Part shown: piece by piece, positions 1 through 11,330 of the stretch | Layout of the letters: each line of letters opens with the position of its first letter | Position numbering within the stretch: the stretch's first letter is position 1 | From: Taudactylus pleione | Taxonomy: Eukaryota > Chordata > Amphibia > Anura > Myobatrachidae | Reading direction: 5' to 3' | NCBI GenBank assembly: GCA_031769625.1 | Contig: JAUIMM010000040.1 | Location: 10,728,501 to 10,792,500 of the forward strand | Length of the DNA stretch: 64,000 nt | Program-made: the position numbers and the translations under genes | The notes under the pieces: generated by a model | Told to the model about the DNA's origin: nothing | Database searches by the model: none | Seen by the model: the letters and a program-made list of their open reading frames with translations, nothing else

Positions 1-200
1 AGAGTTGAATGTATGTATGTACGTATATATGACACAGGTAATTGTACTCTGAACTATCTTGACAAAGGTCTGTCCGAAATGTCGACGCTTTCTATGTGGT
101 GCTTCTGTGATTTTAATAAAACATTATCTTTTTCATGACTCCTGGTGAGTGCACTCATTTATTAATGTGGATTATTTATGTGACCAACTATTGGATTGCA
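1..200 (+). repeat. Partial AT-linked repeat with degenerate hammerhead-like core
   Basis: The left edge carries a run at about 58-84 that resembles a decayed hammerhead core: CTTGACA, a short GG/CC stem, then GAAATGTCGACG. The same arrangement is seen in better form at 38316-38440 and 740-775. A tail of AATAAAACATTA and GTGAGTGCACTC follows, which recurs in weaker form around 1180 and 11730. The element probably continues left of the window. Confidence 0.4.
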
Positions 201-256
201 ATGCATAGGATGGAGTGAGTGTGAGAATTACAATCTGGAATATATGTGTGTGTATC

Positions 257-282
257 ATATATATATATATATATATATATAT
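257..282. repeat. (AT)n microsatellite
   Basis: Uninterrupted alternating AT dinucleotides, preceded by a short GT-rich stretch. Confidence 0.95.
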
Positions 283-378
283 TCACAGTAGCAAACACAG
301 ATTTGGCACTCATTAAGTAAATAGAACTTAATAGTGCTCCGTTGCCTTCCTCCAGAGCAATGTAGTAATAGTAACATG

Positions 379-543
379 CCAAAGGATGCAGGCGGCACTC
401 TGAGTCTTCTTAATGATAAACTTTATTTCTGTATGTTTCAAGGGACACAGCCCTTTTCATCAGGAGAGCATGATGGATTGGGCTGTGTCCCCTGAAATGT
501 AAAGAAATAAAGTTTATTATTAAGTAGACAGCCTGCATCCTTT
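379..543. repeat. Inverted-repeat element with hammerhead-like cores
   Basis: The two halves (about 379-468 and 471-543) are imperfect reverse complements: each outer end has the GGATGCAGGC motif or its complement and each inner end contains GGGCTGTGTCCC or its complement. A (AT)n tract starts a short distance to the right. This layout is shared with 622-842, 960-1200, 37797-38125 and 38246-38515, so it is a dispersed family rather than a chance hairpin. Confidence 0.7.
431..470 (-). ncRNA. Hammerhead ribozyme-like motif
   Basis: On the - strand the order is CTGATGA (457-463), a stem II of AAGGG (451-455) pairing with CCCTT (440-444) across a six-base loop, then GAAA (436-439). One extra A lies before stem II. 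The core matches the hammerhead consensus CUGANGA ... GAAA exactly. Stem I and III are short and less certain. Hammerheads of this minimal type are known in Penelope-like retroelements. Activity is inferred from pattern only. Confidence 0.55.
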
Positions 544-561
544 GGGATTTATTGCTATCAT

Positions 562-570
<9 letters not shown>

Positions 571-622
<52 letters not shown>
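571..622. repeat. (AT)n microsatellite, about 52 bp
   Basis: Perfect AT dinucleotide tract between two hammerhead-bearing inverted repeats. Reading frames through it give only Tyr-Ile repeats and are not genes. Confidence 0.97.
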
Positions 623-623
<1 letters not shown>

Positions 624-842
624 CAAGAGCAATAGAGGAGGCAGCACTCAGATACTTAAAACCAGCAAACCCTAAACCGGGGTGTTTATTAGCAGTCCAA
701 GTTTTGGGGACCATATCCCCTTTCCCAGGACAAGTTGTCCTGAGGAAGGGGATCTGGTCCCTGAAACATAGACTGCTAGTAAACACCCAGGTATAGGGTT
801 TGCTCGATTCAAGTCTCAGAATTCCACCTCTTCTATTGCCTG
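622..842. repeat. Inverted-repeat element with paired hammerhead-like cores
   Basis: The left arm (about 622-731) contains CAATAGAGGAGGCAGCAC and GGGTGTTTATTAGCAGTC. The right arm (about 736-842) contains their approximate complements. The arms meet at GACAAGTTGTC. Each arm has an AAGGGGAT.TGGTCCC-type segment that forms stem II of a hammerhead-like core. Confidence 0.7.
732..775 (+). ncRNA. Hammerhead ribozyme-like motif
   Basis: CTGAGGA (740-746) is followed by AGGG (747-750), an eight-base loop, CCCT (759-762) and GAAA (763-766). This is an intact core with a four-pair stem II. GTC just before the core can pair with GAC at 771-773, giving a short stem I next to the expected cleavage position. 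The opposite arm of the inverted repeat carries a more decayed copy on the - strand. Confidence 0.55.
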
Positions 843-925
843 CTGTGTTTGGGGGTGCATACCCTCTTGGAGGGCACCGGAGCAGGAAACTACAGTCTGG
901 ATGCCAGATTGCCAGGGCGGACATT

Positions 926-929
<4 letters not shown>

Positions 930-957
<28 letters not shown>
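930..957. repeat. (AT)n microsatellite
   Basis: Perfect AT tract, immediately left of the inverted repeat at 960-1200. Confidence 0.95.
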
Positions 958-959
<2 letters not shown>

Positions 960-960
<1 letters not shown>

Positions 961-1200
961 AATAGGTCAAATGAGGGCATTTACCATCATAGTACAGTAA
1001 AGTTTCAGCCCCACAAGGTCATTGTCAACACAAACCACAGGATTAGTGTTAGTACATCAGTACACCTGTGTACCTGTGTACCTGTTTACCTGGTGTATGT
1101 ACACTAATCCTGTGGTTTGTCTTGACCCTTCGGGGCCAAAATGTCGATTGAAAATGGTGACTTAGTAAATGTTTATGGTGAGTGCCCTCATTTGACATAT
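960..1200. repeat. Inverted-repeat element with degenerate hammerhead-like cores
   Basis: Left arm elements AGGTCAAATGAGGGCATTTA and CACAAACCACAGGATTAGTG reappear complemented in the right arm (about 1090-1200). The right arm core CTTGACCCTTCGGGGCC then AAAATGTCGA is a decayed hammerhead-like sequence. Between the arms lies a short ACCTGTGTACCTG tandem run. Confidence 0.65.
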
Positions 1201-2600
1201 TAGGTCATAACTTTGGATATTATTGGAACCTTCTATGGTTACTGTAGTGGTGCACCCCTATCTGTTGTCATTGATTTGGATGTGAGTACATAGCTCCACG
1301 CTTGATAAGTTGTGTCAGCCGCCAAACCTGGTGCATTTTGTGTAAGCAGATTACATTTTAAAAAGCTTAAGGGAAAATTGAGGCATTTCCCTGATGTGTA
1401 GGGATCCCCTGGCTGACTATTCCAGATTCCCTCTGGCCCTGGGAGTTGGCTTGGCGGAATATATGCATCATAAGAGGTTAGGGGGGAAAATTCAAAGCTG
1501 CAGGCTAGTCCATTTTTAGCACTGCACATGCTTCATGGACAAATATAAGCAACTATGAGCAAGTATAGGTAATTCAGAGTCATGTCCATCTCAGCCACAT
1601 TTCCAATTGCAGCTGACTAGGTGTTAATGGGCAGCAATAAGGCATTTTCATGTAGGCTACATCTTCTAAAGATGTGTAGTTGGAATTGCAGTCTATGCAA
1701 AGTTGAACATATGATGACATCAGACTTGTATCAGATGGATCTCTTGCACCAGATACAGAGCTGGTACAATGAACATTTTTAGTCAGGTCTGTAGCTAGGG
1801 GTGTGCGAGTGGTGCCAACACACAGAGAGCAGAGATCTGTGGGTGGCACCACCGCTCACTCACAGTCACTGCATCTAGCTATCAGGGTGCTGGAATGCCA
1901 GAATCTCTGCAGCGCAGCTGACCAGAGCATCCTTAGGATGCTTCAGACATGCACACCACTGCCCTTACAGCCCCTTTGAGCATACTGAGGCTGATCCAGG
2001 CATTGCTGTTATTCCCGGAGTTTGTGGCCGCAAACCTGCCGCTAATAGCCTATTCTAGAAAACAACTGCCGCATACTTGCAGAACCCCCCTGAACCTGTT
2101 TCCCTATTTTTAAACACTGTTTACTCTATTTTCTTTTTTTTTTTTGCACCCCAAATCTTCATTTTTTTGGGGGTGTCTCCTATTTTAATTAAAACTTTTT
2201 TTTGACAGTTTATTATTAAATGACATTCCCTAAACCCCAATTCTGCACTTTTTTTCACCATGTACAACATGGTGAAAAGTTATCCCCGTCTTTTTTCAAA
2301 GACTTTTCGAACCTGCGAAAAGTCTTTGAAATTGATTACGGGGATAATTGAAACAGACGAAAATGACGTGATTGGCAATAAATTATCGCCGATTTCGACT
2401 TTTCGCAGCCCATAAATCCATGAACACAATATGCCCACACTTGTTTGGATTTCTCCATAAATATCTGTCAAACAATTGTATATCAAAAATGTTGATAGCT
2501 TTTTGACACAGGCTGTAAGTTCTAGTAACATTGGCAAATGCACGTGCAGTAAATTCCTGTGTGGGCTTTCATTTCTATGACCCCTAAATGTTGCTTTACT
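1201..2600. other. Unassigned intronic sequence
   Basis: No supported gene. Short open frames are scattered and show no family motif. A T-rich run is at 2130-2205 and a local hairpin (AAAGACTTTTCGAACCTGCG and its complement) is at about 2295-2330. Probably old repeat-derived intron. Confidence 0.4.
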
Positions 2601-2624
2601 CCCCTCTCTGGTAAGGGGGAGATT

Positions 2625-2758
2625 TATCAAAGCTTAGAGAGAGGTAAAGTACTAACCAATCAGCTTCTGTCATTTTACAGGCTGTGTATGAAAAATGACA
2701 GGAGCTGATTGGTTGGTACTGTACTTTATCTCTCTCCAAGCTCTAATAAATCTTTCCC
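2625..2758. mobile_element. Short inverted-repeat MITE
   Basis: The ends GGGGGAGATTTATCAAAGCT and AGCTCTAATAAATCTTTCCC are inverted repeats, and the middle is a stem of ACCAATCAGCTTCTGTCATT with its complement. This is a hairpin MITE of the type with GGGG(A/T)(A/G)ATTTA ends, like those at 14412-14577 and 16375-16563. Confidence 0.65.
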
Positions 2759-2759
2759 C

Positions 2760-3510
2760 AAACCTGCTGTATTAGTGCAGCAAAAACTTAGAGGTGAAAT
2801 TGCAGCTTAGCATATAACTTCTAAAGTTTACAAAGCTCTAGGCTACATTATGTACACTGAAAGCAGTGTCTGATCTCTCTGGATACAAACTTCAGTGTTT
2901 CTAAAATCTGATCAATAATATTGTGGTTTGAACAATGTCAATTTTCCTTATTAAATTCTGTGCTCATTGTTGCCTGGAGTTCATTAGAAAAAAATAGATA
3001 AACTGCAGTGCAACCAAAAAATGTTAACTGTTACAAGTGATATTAAGTCACATATATTGATTCATTACATACAAAAGAACAGATTAAAAAATTCAATGTC
3101 TACTATATAGATCAAAAATAAAAATAATAAAAAGCCATCTAGTGGCAAATGAATCCCCTGTTACAATTATATGTATCTCTCATATATCACTTCAAGAAGC
3201 CTATTGTAAGGTTGTCCAGATGTTAGAAATATGACATTGAAAGAGAGCCACAAAGTGCAAATAAATCATTTTCAATATTAAGTTTTTAAAACAACAACAA
3301 CAGAAATTAAGCAGTATGGATAGAATGTACATACACTATATAAATCTTGGGGCTAGTATTGAATAAGGATTTGCAGCAACAAAAGAATGGTTTAGGCATT
3401 TGTCCAGCCCTCCGGTAACTCCAGACTTGGTGGGCGTGCTTATTTATCACACACTACAAGTAGTCCCTAGGTAAATGAAAGTGAAACTACCTCTCCAAAA
3501 GCAATCCTTG
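2760..3510. other. Unassigned intronic sequence
   Basis: AT-rich sequence with no supported gene or clear repeat structure by eye. Confidence 0.4.
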
Positions 3511-3915
3511 TAAAGGCCCCCATACATCAGCAATCTGAAAACCATAATTGAACAATTTGAAGATTAATTGCGCGATCTTAGGATTTCCCAATCGAGCAAT
3601 CTGCGCCCATACACTACAGATTTCTTTCAGTGATTTGCAGATCGATTGCAGCAAACACAGATCTGGCAATCTTGAAAGGCCCATCATTTTGCTAGAAACG
3701 GTCTGCAAATCTGCTGATCATGTCCATACACTAGCAATTTACAGTCCCAATCGATCTGTGAAATCCAACATGTTGGACAATCTGATTAAACAATTCCAAT
3801 CACTTTTTGGTTGCAATCTGCGATTTGTGAAGCCCATACATTGCAGATTTTTATACACAATCGATTGCAAATTGCACGATTGCTGCAATCCATCTTTGAT
3901 GTATGGGGGCCTTTA
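3511..3915. mobile_element. DNA transposon-like element with 19-bp terminal inverted repeats
   Basis: The element begins TAAAGGCCCCCATACATCA and ends with its exact complement. The interior repeats variants of CGATTGCA and CCCATACAC in both orientations, so most of the element can fold on itself. No coding capacity and no clear target duplication. Probably a non-autonomous DNA transposon. Confidence 0.65.
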
Positions 3916-4439
3916 AGCTCAAGTGCTGCACAGAAGGAACCACTAGTGTGAGTTACAGGAATCCACTAATATCCACTGACACGTTTCTCTGTCCACAATA
4001 CTTCTATTAATGGAATTACTAGTGACACAATTCTTAAGTTCCTGGAATTAGGTAGCAACCAGAAAATCACAAAAACTTCTGTACTTACAGCACTCTCTCA
4101 TTGATGACCCAAAGTATTTGTACAACTCCAGCTTTATACTTTCACCATCCACCATGAGCTGCAGTTCCTATTAATCCAGCACAGGCTTCCATTCTTAAAT
4201 CCCTTGGCATTTTCAAAAAAACTAAGTGAGACAGTTATGAGAAGCAAGGCCAAAATTCTCTTATCCGCTGTAACCACCTTAGTCCCTTGCTCTCAGGGTC
4301 ACCAGTTTCATATAGGAGATAAAAAGCAGTGGTACCTAACAGATGGCCCTGTGCTTGGTTGAACAGATCTATAAGTTCTCGCTCTGTAACTGACATCCTC
4401 AGAGGGCCCCACACTCAATATAAAGAAAACTATAGGCCC

Positions 4440-5375
4440 CCTGGTATGCCCAACCAGACCCATCCTTTCTAATGCCAGATCTATAAGAAACAAGACTGCT
4501 ACAATTGCCGACCTTATTGAATCTTCAGATCTTGCCTGTATCACAGAGATTTGGCTAGATGAAAATGCAGCACCTTTCTTGGAAGCTGCAGTTCCAACAA
4601 ATTATTATATCACTCGCAAGTTCACAACCCAAGACTGAACTGCAGGTGAGATGGAGTGACCATCTGCTTTAAAAATGCACTAACAATTAGTGTCCACCCA
4701 ATGGAAATTAATAATTTGAGTGCATTGATGCTCAGAGCTCTACAGAATCAGAATTCAGAGTACTTCTCAATTAACCCCCTTGAGATGGAAAGATTTTTCT
4801 ATAAGAATTTGCAGATATTGTTGCTAGACTAGTTCTGGAGCATCAAAGATGGCTGATCATAGGGGATTTCAATGCATGGATTGATAATGATCTCTCACAC
4901 TTTGGTCAAGACCTCCTGTGGACAATGAATGCTCTGGGCCTCACATAAATCATTCCTTCTGTCTCGCATTAAAAGTGGTCACACTCTTGATCTTGTCTTC
5001 TAGATTGGATTAGAAGTCCCTGACCTAAAAATAAATCCAGTCATGTGGTTAGACCACTACTCAATTTCGGTTCTCAGTTGAATCCCCTCAAAACAGAAGT
5101 TTATGTAGATGAGTAAGGATCTTCCAAGGAGGGGTATGACTCCGTTCTTGCAGCAAACCTGAATCTCTCTGTAGTAATGGGGGCCTGTGAAGTTCTTTGT
5201 TCCCTAGTGCATTACTATAACAGGGATGTGGCAGCTGCAATGGACATTATTGCCATTGTGCATACACAACCCAGCATACCACCCCGTCAAGCCCCTTGGC
5301 AAATGTAAAGCACTTTGAATTCTATTAGAAGAAAAGTGCTATATAAATAACATTATTATTATTATTATTATTATA
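4440..5375 (+). pseudogene. LINE remnant (L2/Rex1-like) with APE endonuclease fragment
   Basis: In the + strand frames there are decayed pieces of a non-LTR retrotransposon endonuclease: NARSIRNKTATIADLIESSD near 4465-4530, the GDFNAW-like site near 4865-4885, and a GHTLDLVF-like motif near 4980-5000. The 3' part ends with AAAGCACTTTGAATTC, GTGCTATATAAATAA and a (TTA)n tail at 5350-5375, the usual tail of L2/CR1-group LINEs. Several stops and frameshifts are present and the reverse transcriptase is missing, so it is 5'-incomplete and internally deleted. Assignment to L2 versus Rex1 is uncertain. Confidence 0.7.
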
Positions 5376-6440
5376 TAAATTGGAGAGTGTGGTTAATAAA
5401 TTCCTACTTTTCTGGGGAAGGAGGAAAATTTATATCAATTTTAATAAATATTTTAAAAAGTGGGAAAATCAATAAGGTGTAACAAAAATTTTGTATGTGA
5501 ACAGTATAATCTGATCATATTTATATCATAGCATATTTAAACCCTTCAATCTTAAATGTTAATTCTAACAAAGTTAATTTTATTCAGGATAAGTCTGTGT
5601 GTTTATTACAAACAAGCAGATGTTAAGTCAATAAATATAACCCTCCTGGAATTCTCATCACACTAAAGATATGTGTGTGCTTTGGGGCACACAGGGAATA
5701 GCAATCTCCACCAGGAACTCTGATTTCAATGCAGTTCTATGCCTTTTCAGCTTTGTGTTATCTTGAATATGACAGATTGTCTAACCAACATATAGCAGAA
5801 AGAAATAATGAGAAGGCATGCAAAAATAATACATACCACTGCTCTATGGATTCCACCAAAATTCAAATTAGAATATAAAAGATCAAACAATAAAGACATA
5901 TGTCAGATTGATTTAAAAGTAAAAATATAATCAAAAATATATGCCTAATTATGCATAAATAAATGTGTTTATTTAAGTTGCTGACAAACAGAAAGCAGTT
6001 GACAGGAATGCCTGTGAAAAATATTGTGGTTTTCAAACATTATTGCATGCTCCTACAGAGTTGTGCAATAATAGCAATTAAACCAAAATATAAAATTATT
6101 ATACAATTATATGTTGTAGTTTCATGTCTGAATACCAGTTGCAACTTCTATTATAATTTGCAACAGTGATAAATTTCATGTTGAAACACTTCATTGAGAA
6201 CAAGTGACTTTCTAGGTAAATTAGATATTTTTTCTTTATCTTTATACAGCTCATTGTGCTATCTGCTGAAGAATTAAATCTGTTTAAATCAGTCCTATCA
6301 ATATTGTATGGTTAGCATTTACACAAGTTTATGTATGTTTTCATATTTTTATACTATTTAGAATGTATTAGTAAATTGCTTTAATATTTGTTTATTTTTC
6401 AGTCTTTTTGCAATTTCTTATTCACCTGTGGAGTTCTTAC
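5376..6440. other. Unassigned AT-rich intron
   Basis: No supported gene or repeat recognised. Confidence 0.4.
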
Positions 6441-6449
6441 CTTTTCTTA

Positions 6450-6875
6450 TACCCCTTTAACACTGCCAGCAATAACCCGGGTTTGTTGCACATGAGCGCA
6501 CAACAACCCGGGTTACTGTGCAGTGTGAAAGGGCCAGATTGAAATAAGCCGGTTCGAGTGACCCCTCATTTCAACCCTGGTCACTAGAAGGGTTGAATGT
6601 GTGTTCAACCCTGCTTGTGATGCAGTGTGAATGGGTAACTCGGGTCGATGCAACCTGATCCCATTCTCTGCATAGGAAGGTCCTGTCCTTGGAGATGAAA
6701 TCATCTCCAAGGGCCAACTCATCACGTGATCCAGATAATATCATCAACCTGGCATTAGTGCCGGGTCTTGCTGCCTCTCTGTAAGGGGTCTCAGCTGGGA
6801 TGCACCTGGGATGGGTGCGCAAACATAATTCCGGGTGCGACCCGGCAGTCAGATGGAAAAGTAGTATTAGTCTCC
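6450..6875. repeat. Dispersed CCCGGG-rich repeat
   Basis: Starts near ACCCCTTTAACACTGCC and AATAACCCGGGTTTG and ends near GGGTGCGACCCGGCAGTC. It contains repeated short palindromes based on AACCCGGG or GGGTTGAA. A related copy is at 15305-15800. Probably a non-autonomous element with weak terminal inverted repeats. Confidence 0.5.
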
Positions 6876-6879
6876 TTTG

Positions 6880-8914
6880 TAGGGTTTGCAAAATGTCCTC
6901 CTTCTTTCAGAACTGCAACAGGTGACTAAATTACCATTATTATTGGGTATTGTTTATGCTAGCACTGTATATACTTTTTTGTTGTTGTTGCTTTTCTCCA
7001 GTAATATCCATTCTGTTTTACAGTGTTATTGTACATAATTTAACTATTAGTGTTTTTCTTTTGTGGTTTTCAAATTGTGTATGAGTATTTCTCATTCTTG
7101 TGTATTTCAATAACAGTAGCTGTAATAAATATTATTTCAAAATAACACAACCATATTAAAGAGCTACAAAAAATTGTTTAGTCATCTAGCTATGAGTTCC
7201 CTCCAGGATAATACTTACAGTGCAATAGATGCAGTATCACTTATTCATTCTTACTAATGGTAACCAATGGCCAATAAGACACAAGCAAGCTTATCAATGA
7301 TTAGCTATATTAGTTTGCATAATAAAGTATATCACAAATCCATTGACCTTATTAGTTAACACTTTAATTTAATGTTATGTAAATACTGCAGTTAAGTATT
7401 TTGACAAACTGCTGTCCAGAGATGGATTCTCTAAATGAGCTTGAACTTTTTTTTTCCATTTTCCGTAAAAGTTATATTGGGCATAAAAGTTCAAATCAAG
7501 TAAAAGATGCAAAAAATATACTTTAAGGGGAATGTAAACTATATTTTATATATATATATATATATATAATCAACTCAAGAGCTACTGAACCAGGTTTTCA
7601 TTGAAATGTTCCTTGAGATCTTCTGAATAACATAGGCTGCATACTCAAACACACACACAACACACACAGTTACAGCTATCCCCATGGTAACACGGAAAGC
7701 ATGGCATTGTGACTTCTCTGGCTCCCCCAGAGAGCCAGAAGAATAGGGGGATCAGTAAAATTGTCAGTTAACCCCATCCTGACAGCTGCACACTTAGGGA
7801 CACACTGAGACTCTCATTCAAATGATATGCCTCCTTAATAGGACTTGTCTTGTAATAATCAGACAATAGTGGTTTGTAGTCAAAAGGTTGACAGTAACAA
7901 AGTTAACATTCATAATGTCGACAGATATGTTGACATTACTAAATGTTGACAGGCAACTCGTCGACATTGTGAGAATGTCCACATTTGGGTTAGGCCACCA
8001 CTGCACTATACAGAGGGTTAGTGTTAGGGGTAAGGATTCTGGTTAAGGATAGTGGAGACATACTTATCGAAATGCAGGAGGATTAGAGCTCTGACCCAGA
8101 AGTGATGGTCACATGACCACCTGGACTCGTGAGATGCTGCTGGAGCCACTGCAGCTGCCAGGAAAAGGTAAGTCACCTCTTAATCACAGGACAAAATTTC
8201 AACATTCTAACATGTTGATACTTAATCACAGTCTACACAAGGAATGTTTTATTCCTCTACATTTTATGCTTTTCATACAAACTACTGTAGTAAGAAAAAG
8301 TGGTGCCTTTTGCTGTTTTGGAAAGGTTTATTAATCTGTAAACAATTACTACAATGTTGTATTTTTGGGTGGTGTTTTGGAAAAAAAATACACACATTTC
8401 TTTTAATTCACTCTCTTGTAATTTAAAAAAAAATCTGTTATTGTTCTAGTTGGGTAGGTTTTTTTTGCCATGTGAGGCTTAATAACCATACTAATTGTAA
8501 TTTTTGAAACAAAACGTGTTCTGTAAAAAAAAAAAACAGTATAATTTGTTTTGGTACTGCATAAAAAATACAAATATCAATGTTTGAATGTGACTAGCCT
8601 AAAGAGTGCCAAATTGGCTCAGCACAGGGATGAGAAAAGCCTCAATGGAGTTAAAAAAATATAATAAAAAAGTGGTAGAAGTTTGCTTTATGTGTGCTGG
8701 CTTTACTTTTGCACAGTGTACCTTCTGATATTATTGAAAACAATATCCCACAGTGCAGTATATTATTAACACAGGGATACCTACACATATTGTTGTATTC
8801 ATGTGAATTTGCCATAAATCTATTTATATAAACCAAATGCAGTTTCCCAGAAGCATTAACCAGTAATCCTTAAAGTGTGGCTTTTCTGAGATGAAGTGTA
8901 TTATGTCTTTACAG
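6880..8914. other. GRM8 intron upstream of the first visible exon
   Basis: AT-rich, with an (AT)n tract at 7546-7568, a short CA-rich run near 7650-7668 and T-rich runs at 8460 and 8525. A small AT-rich repeat with GTTGACA/TGTCAAC variants lies at 7870-7985. No gene supported. Confidence 0.5.
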
Positions 8915-9050
8915 GTGGTGTTTGCATTGCCCAATCTCTGAAAATCCCTCGAGAACCCAAACCAGGAGAATTTGATAAAATCATTAAACGCCTGCTGGAA
9001 ACCCCTCATGCTCGTGCAGTAATCATTTTTGCAAATGAAGATGACATAAG
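8915..9050 (+). CDS. GRM8: GRM8 internal exon (ligand-binding domain, part 1)
   Basis: Internal coding exon of a metabotropic glutamate receptor, a class C G-protein-coupled receptor whose extracellular Venus-flytrap domain binds glutamate. An AG acceptor ends at 8914 and a GT donor starts at 9051. The exon opens with two bases completing a codon and ends with two bases of an Arg codon (phase 1 in, phase 2 out). The translation includes [20 protein letters not shown] and [12 protein letters not shown], typical of group III receptors (mGlu4, 6, 7, 8). Group III membership is close to certain. GRM8 rather than GRM4 rests mainly on the next two exons. The 136-bp exon is open, without stops, so the gene looks functional here. 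Paralogue choice is by recall of family sequence, not by alignment. Confidence 0.93.
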
Positions 9051-9525
9051 GTGATAGTTTCCTCCTATTGTTTGTGACATGTCTGATCTTTGACAGGAGA
9101 ATTGCATAAACCTCTTTATTTCTTATCAGTTTTACATTACCACGTCAAATATATTCTTGTGAGACTGACGGAGAAGCAAATTTCAATTGCATTTAGACAA
9201 ATGCTATTTGGTTGTTCCTTTGAGACGATCTGGCTGTCTACCTGAAACTGTGTAGTATCCTTTGGATTAAGCCATGAGATTGAGTAAATGAAATGAGATA
9301 AATTAAATGAGAATGATAGACAATGTATGATGCATTTGGGTTAGACAAAATAAATTAACATGAACTGCAAATACTGTTAAGAGCTAGTGTTGTTTTCTGA
9401 AGCAAGGGTCAAGTTGACAGGATGATTGACTAATTGTTTCCTCCCTGGATGTTTAGCATATCTGGTTAATGTGCCTTCTGTGAAATCAATAGCATTTATT
9501 TTCTTTTTTTGTGTGCGTGTTACAG

Positions 9526-9680
9526 GCGAATTCTAGAAGCAGCCAAAAGAAGCAATCAGACTGGTCACTTTCTCTGGATTGGATCAGACAGCTGGGGCTC
9601 TAAAATTTCACCAGTATACCAACAAGAGGAGATAGCAGAAGGGGCTGTTACAATACTACCAAAGAGAGCATCAATAGATG
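9526..9680 (+). CDS. GRM8: GRM8 internal exon (ligand-binding domain, part 2)
   Basis: Second exon of the set, 475 bp after the first. The acceptor TTACAG ends at 9525 and the donor GT starts at 9681. The first base completes the Arg codon split at the previous donor and the last base is the first of a Gly codon (phase 2 in, phase 1 out). The peptide reads [20 protein letters not shown] and then DSWGSK, followed by [18 protein letters not shown]. The Asp of GSDSWGSK lies at the position that contacts the glutamate amino group in this family. ILPKRASID fits mGlu8 better than mGlu4 or mGlu7. An apparent reading past 9680 is intronic. Confidence 0.94.
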
Positions 9681-10202
9681 GTAAAATAACTCTTCTAGTA
9701 TATGGTGAAATACAACTGTATCCAATGTAATAATTACAACGAAAATAGCACATTTAATTTGACACCATCATTCACAGCATATATTAAATAAAAATTAAAT
9801 AAATAACTTGTATCATTCTCAAATAAGTTGGACAATGGAAACAAATATCGCTTTGCTTTTAGTTTATTCATTTTTTAAATAATAGCCCTTGCTTTTATTA
9901 TTAGGATGTGTTAGTAAGAGGCAAAGAATTTGTAAAGCCCAACAACACTAAAACCTACATCCATGTATGTTAAAGTATGCCTTAATCACAGGAGACCTGA
10001 ATATTATATTTGAGATCCTACTGTACATTTATCAAATCAGGGAACATACAACAATAATAAAAGTACATTCATTTAAGCTGGTAACGAGACTCCTGCTATC
10101 CTTCTGCCTTACCCATTGTAATGCCAGTAAAGATCCCCATTAAATCCTAATATACTGTACTCATTATGTGCATTAATGATCATTTTTGTTTTTATGGAAT
10201 AG

Positions 10203-10340
10203 GATTTGATAGATATTTTAGAAGCCGGTCGTTAGCCAATAACCGAAGAAATGTATGGTTTGCAGAGTTTTGGGAAGAAAACTTTGGCTGCAAACTCGGA
10301 TCACATGGGAAAAAAAATAGCTATTTAAAGAGATGTACAG
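10203..10340 (+). CDS. GRM8: GRM8 internal exon (ligand-binding domain, part 3)
   Basis: Third exon, 522 bp after the second. The acceptor AG is at 10201-10202 and the donor GTAAGT starts at 10341. The two leading bases complete a Gly codon and the exon ends after one base of a codon, so both borders are phase 1. The peptide includes [38 protein letters not shown] and a final CTG. The [11 protein letters not shown] stretch separates GRM8 from GRM4 and GRM7. The Cys in NFGCKL and the one in RCTG are conserved family cysteines. The next coding exon should follow on the + strand, but I could not find it before 64000. Confidence 0.94.
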
Positions 10341-11260
10341 GTAAGTAGATGTGTAAAGCCTTACATTATTTTAGTAACATTTTTAAAAGTCTTCCAAAAT
10401 TTAAAAATGCTAAATTTGGATAATACAACTTTCAGAGGCAACTGCTGTTGACAATTACTGTAGATACAATTTTTTTTTCTTATACATTGTTATAGTCTAG
10501 TATACAAAAAATTGGCTGTCATTTTAATTGCCAGAGCTTGTTGGTGCCCCATGCAAGCTCCTTTGCTTGAAAGCTATTTGTCTAGTTCATGTTGAGTCAA
10601 TTATATTGAAGATTTTATGTGGATTTGTTGCTAATCTATAGATTACAGCCAGGCTCTTTAGGCATACAATACCAGAGAGACTGTTGATGCAATACTGATT
10701 GATGCCAACTGGACTTATACACATCCTGCAGACAAGACTTTCAAATTATTAGCATTTAATGGCAAAATATTTTTAATAGACACCTCATTTCCATAATTTT
10801 CCCCCTTTTTTAAACATTTGCATGCTCTTCAACACACATTATATTCTACATAGGGTTCATTTTATAATGTACATCATGGACTCACTTTTGGAAAGTGGAT
10901 GACATCATGGCAAAAGGAAATGTTGGTTTTACATAGGATTGTTGCTGTTAACAAAACATTTTTATGCATATACTGAAATATAAAAGTGTCATTGTTTCAC
11001 ACACAATATCAGAAATGTTTGTGATGTCTGGTTCTGAAATAGTATGTTGCTCGAATCAATCAGTGAATGGCTTTCAGCATGAACTGCAATACATGCTTAA
11101 TATAATTGTTACCAAACATACTATATTGTATGTGTAATATGTTGGCATCTTTGCAACAGAGAAAACGACTGTATGAAAGAAGGAAAAAGAAGTTGATTTT
11201 ACTTCTACTTCTTAATTATATAAAAAGTGATGTGTTTTAATGTGGTTAAAAAGTTGAGTA
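10341..11260. other. GRM8 intron downstream of the last visible exon
   Basis: No supported gene, RNA or clear repeat. The next GRM8 exon was not seen. Confidence 0.5.
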
Positions 11261-11279
11261 TTAAGAGCTTATATAACTG

Positions 11280-11283
<4 letters not shown>

Positions 11284-11328
<45 letters not shown>
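11284..11328. repeat. (AT)n microsatellite with (GT)n extension
   Basis: Perfect AT tract followed by TGTGTGTG repeats to about 11350. Confidence 0.96.

Positions 11329-11330
<2 letters not shown>

Noticed and set aside
542..796. Open frame of 84 codons through (AT)n with Tyr-Ile repeats
   Set aside because: Produced by the dinucleotide tract; similar frames occur on both strands at every AT tract in the window.
8915..10340. GRM4 or GRM7 as the identity of the receptor exons
   Set aside because: [10 protein letters not shown] and [11 protein letters not shown] agree with GRM8; the remembered GRM4 and GRM7 versions differ in several of these places. No alignment was run.
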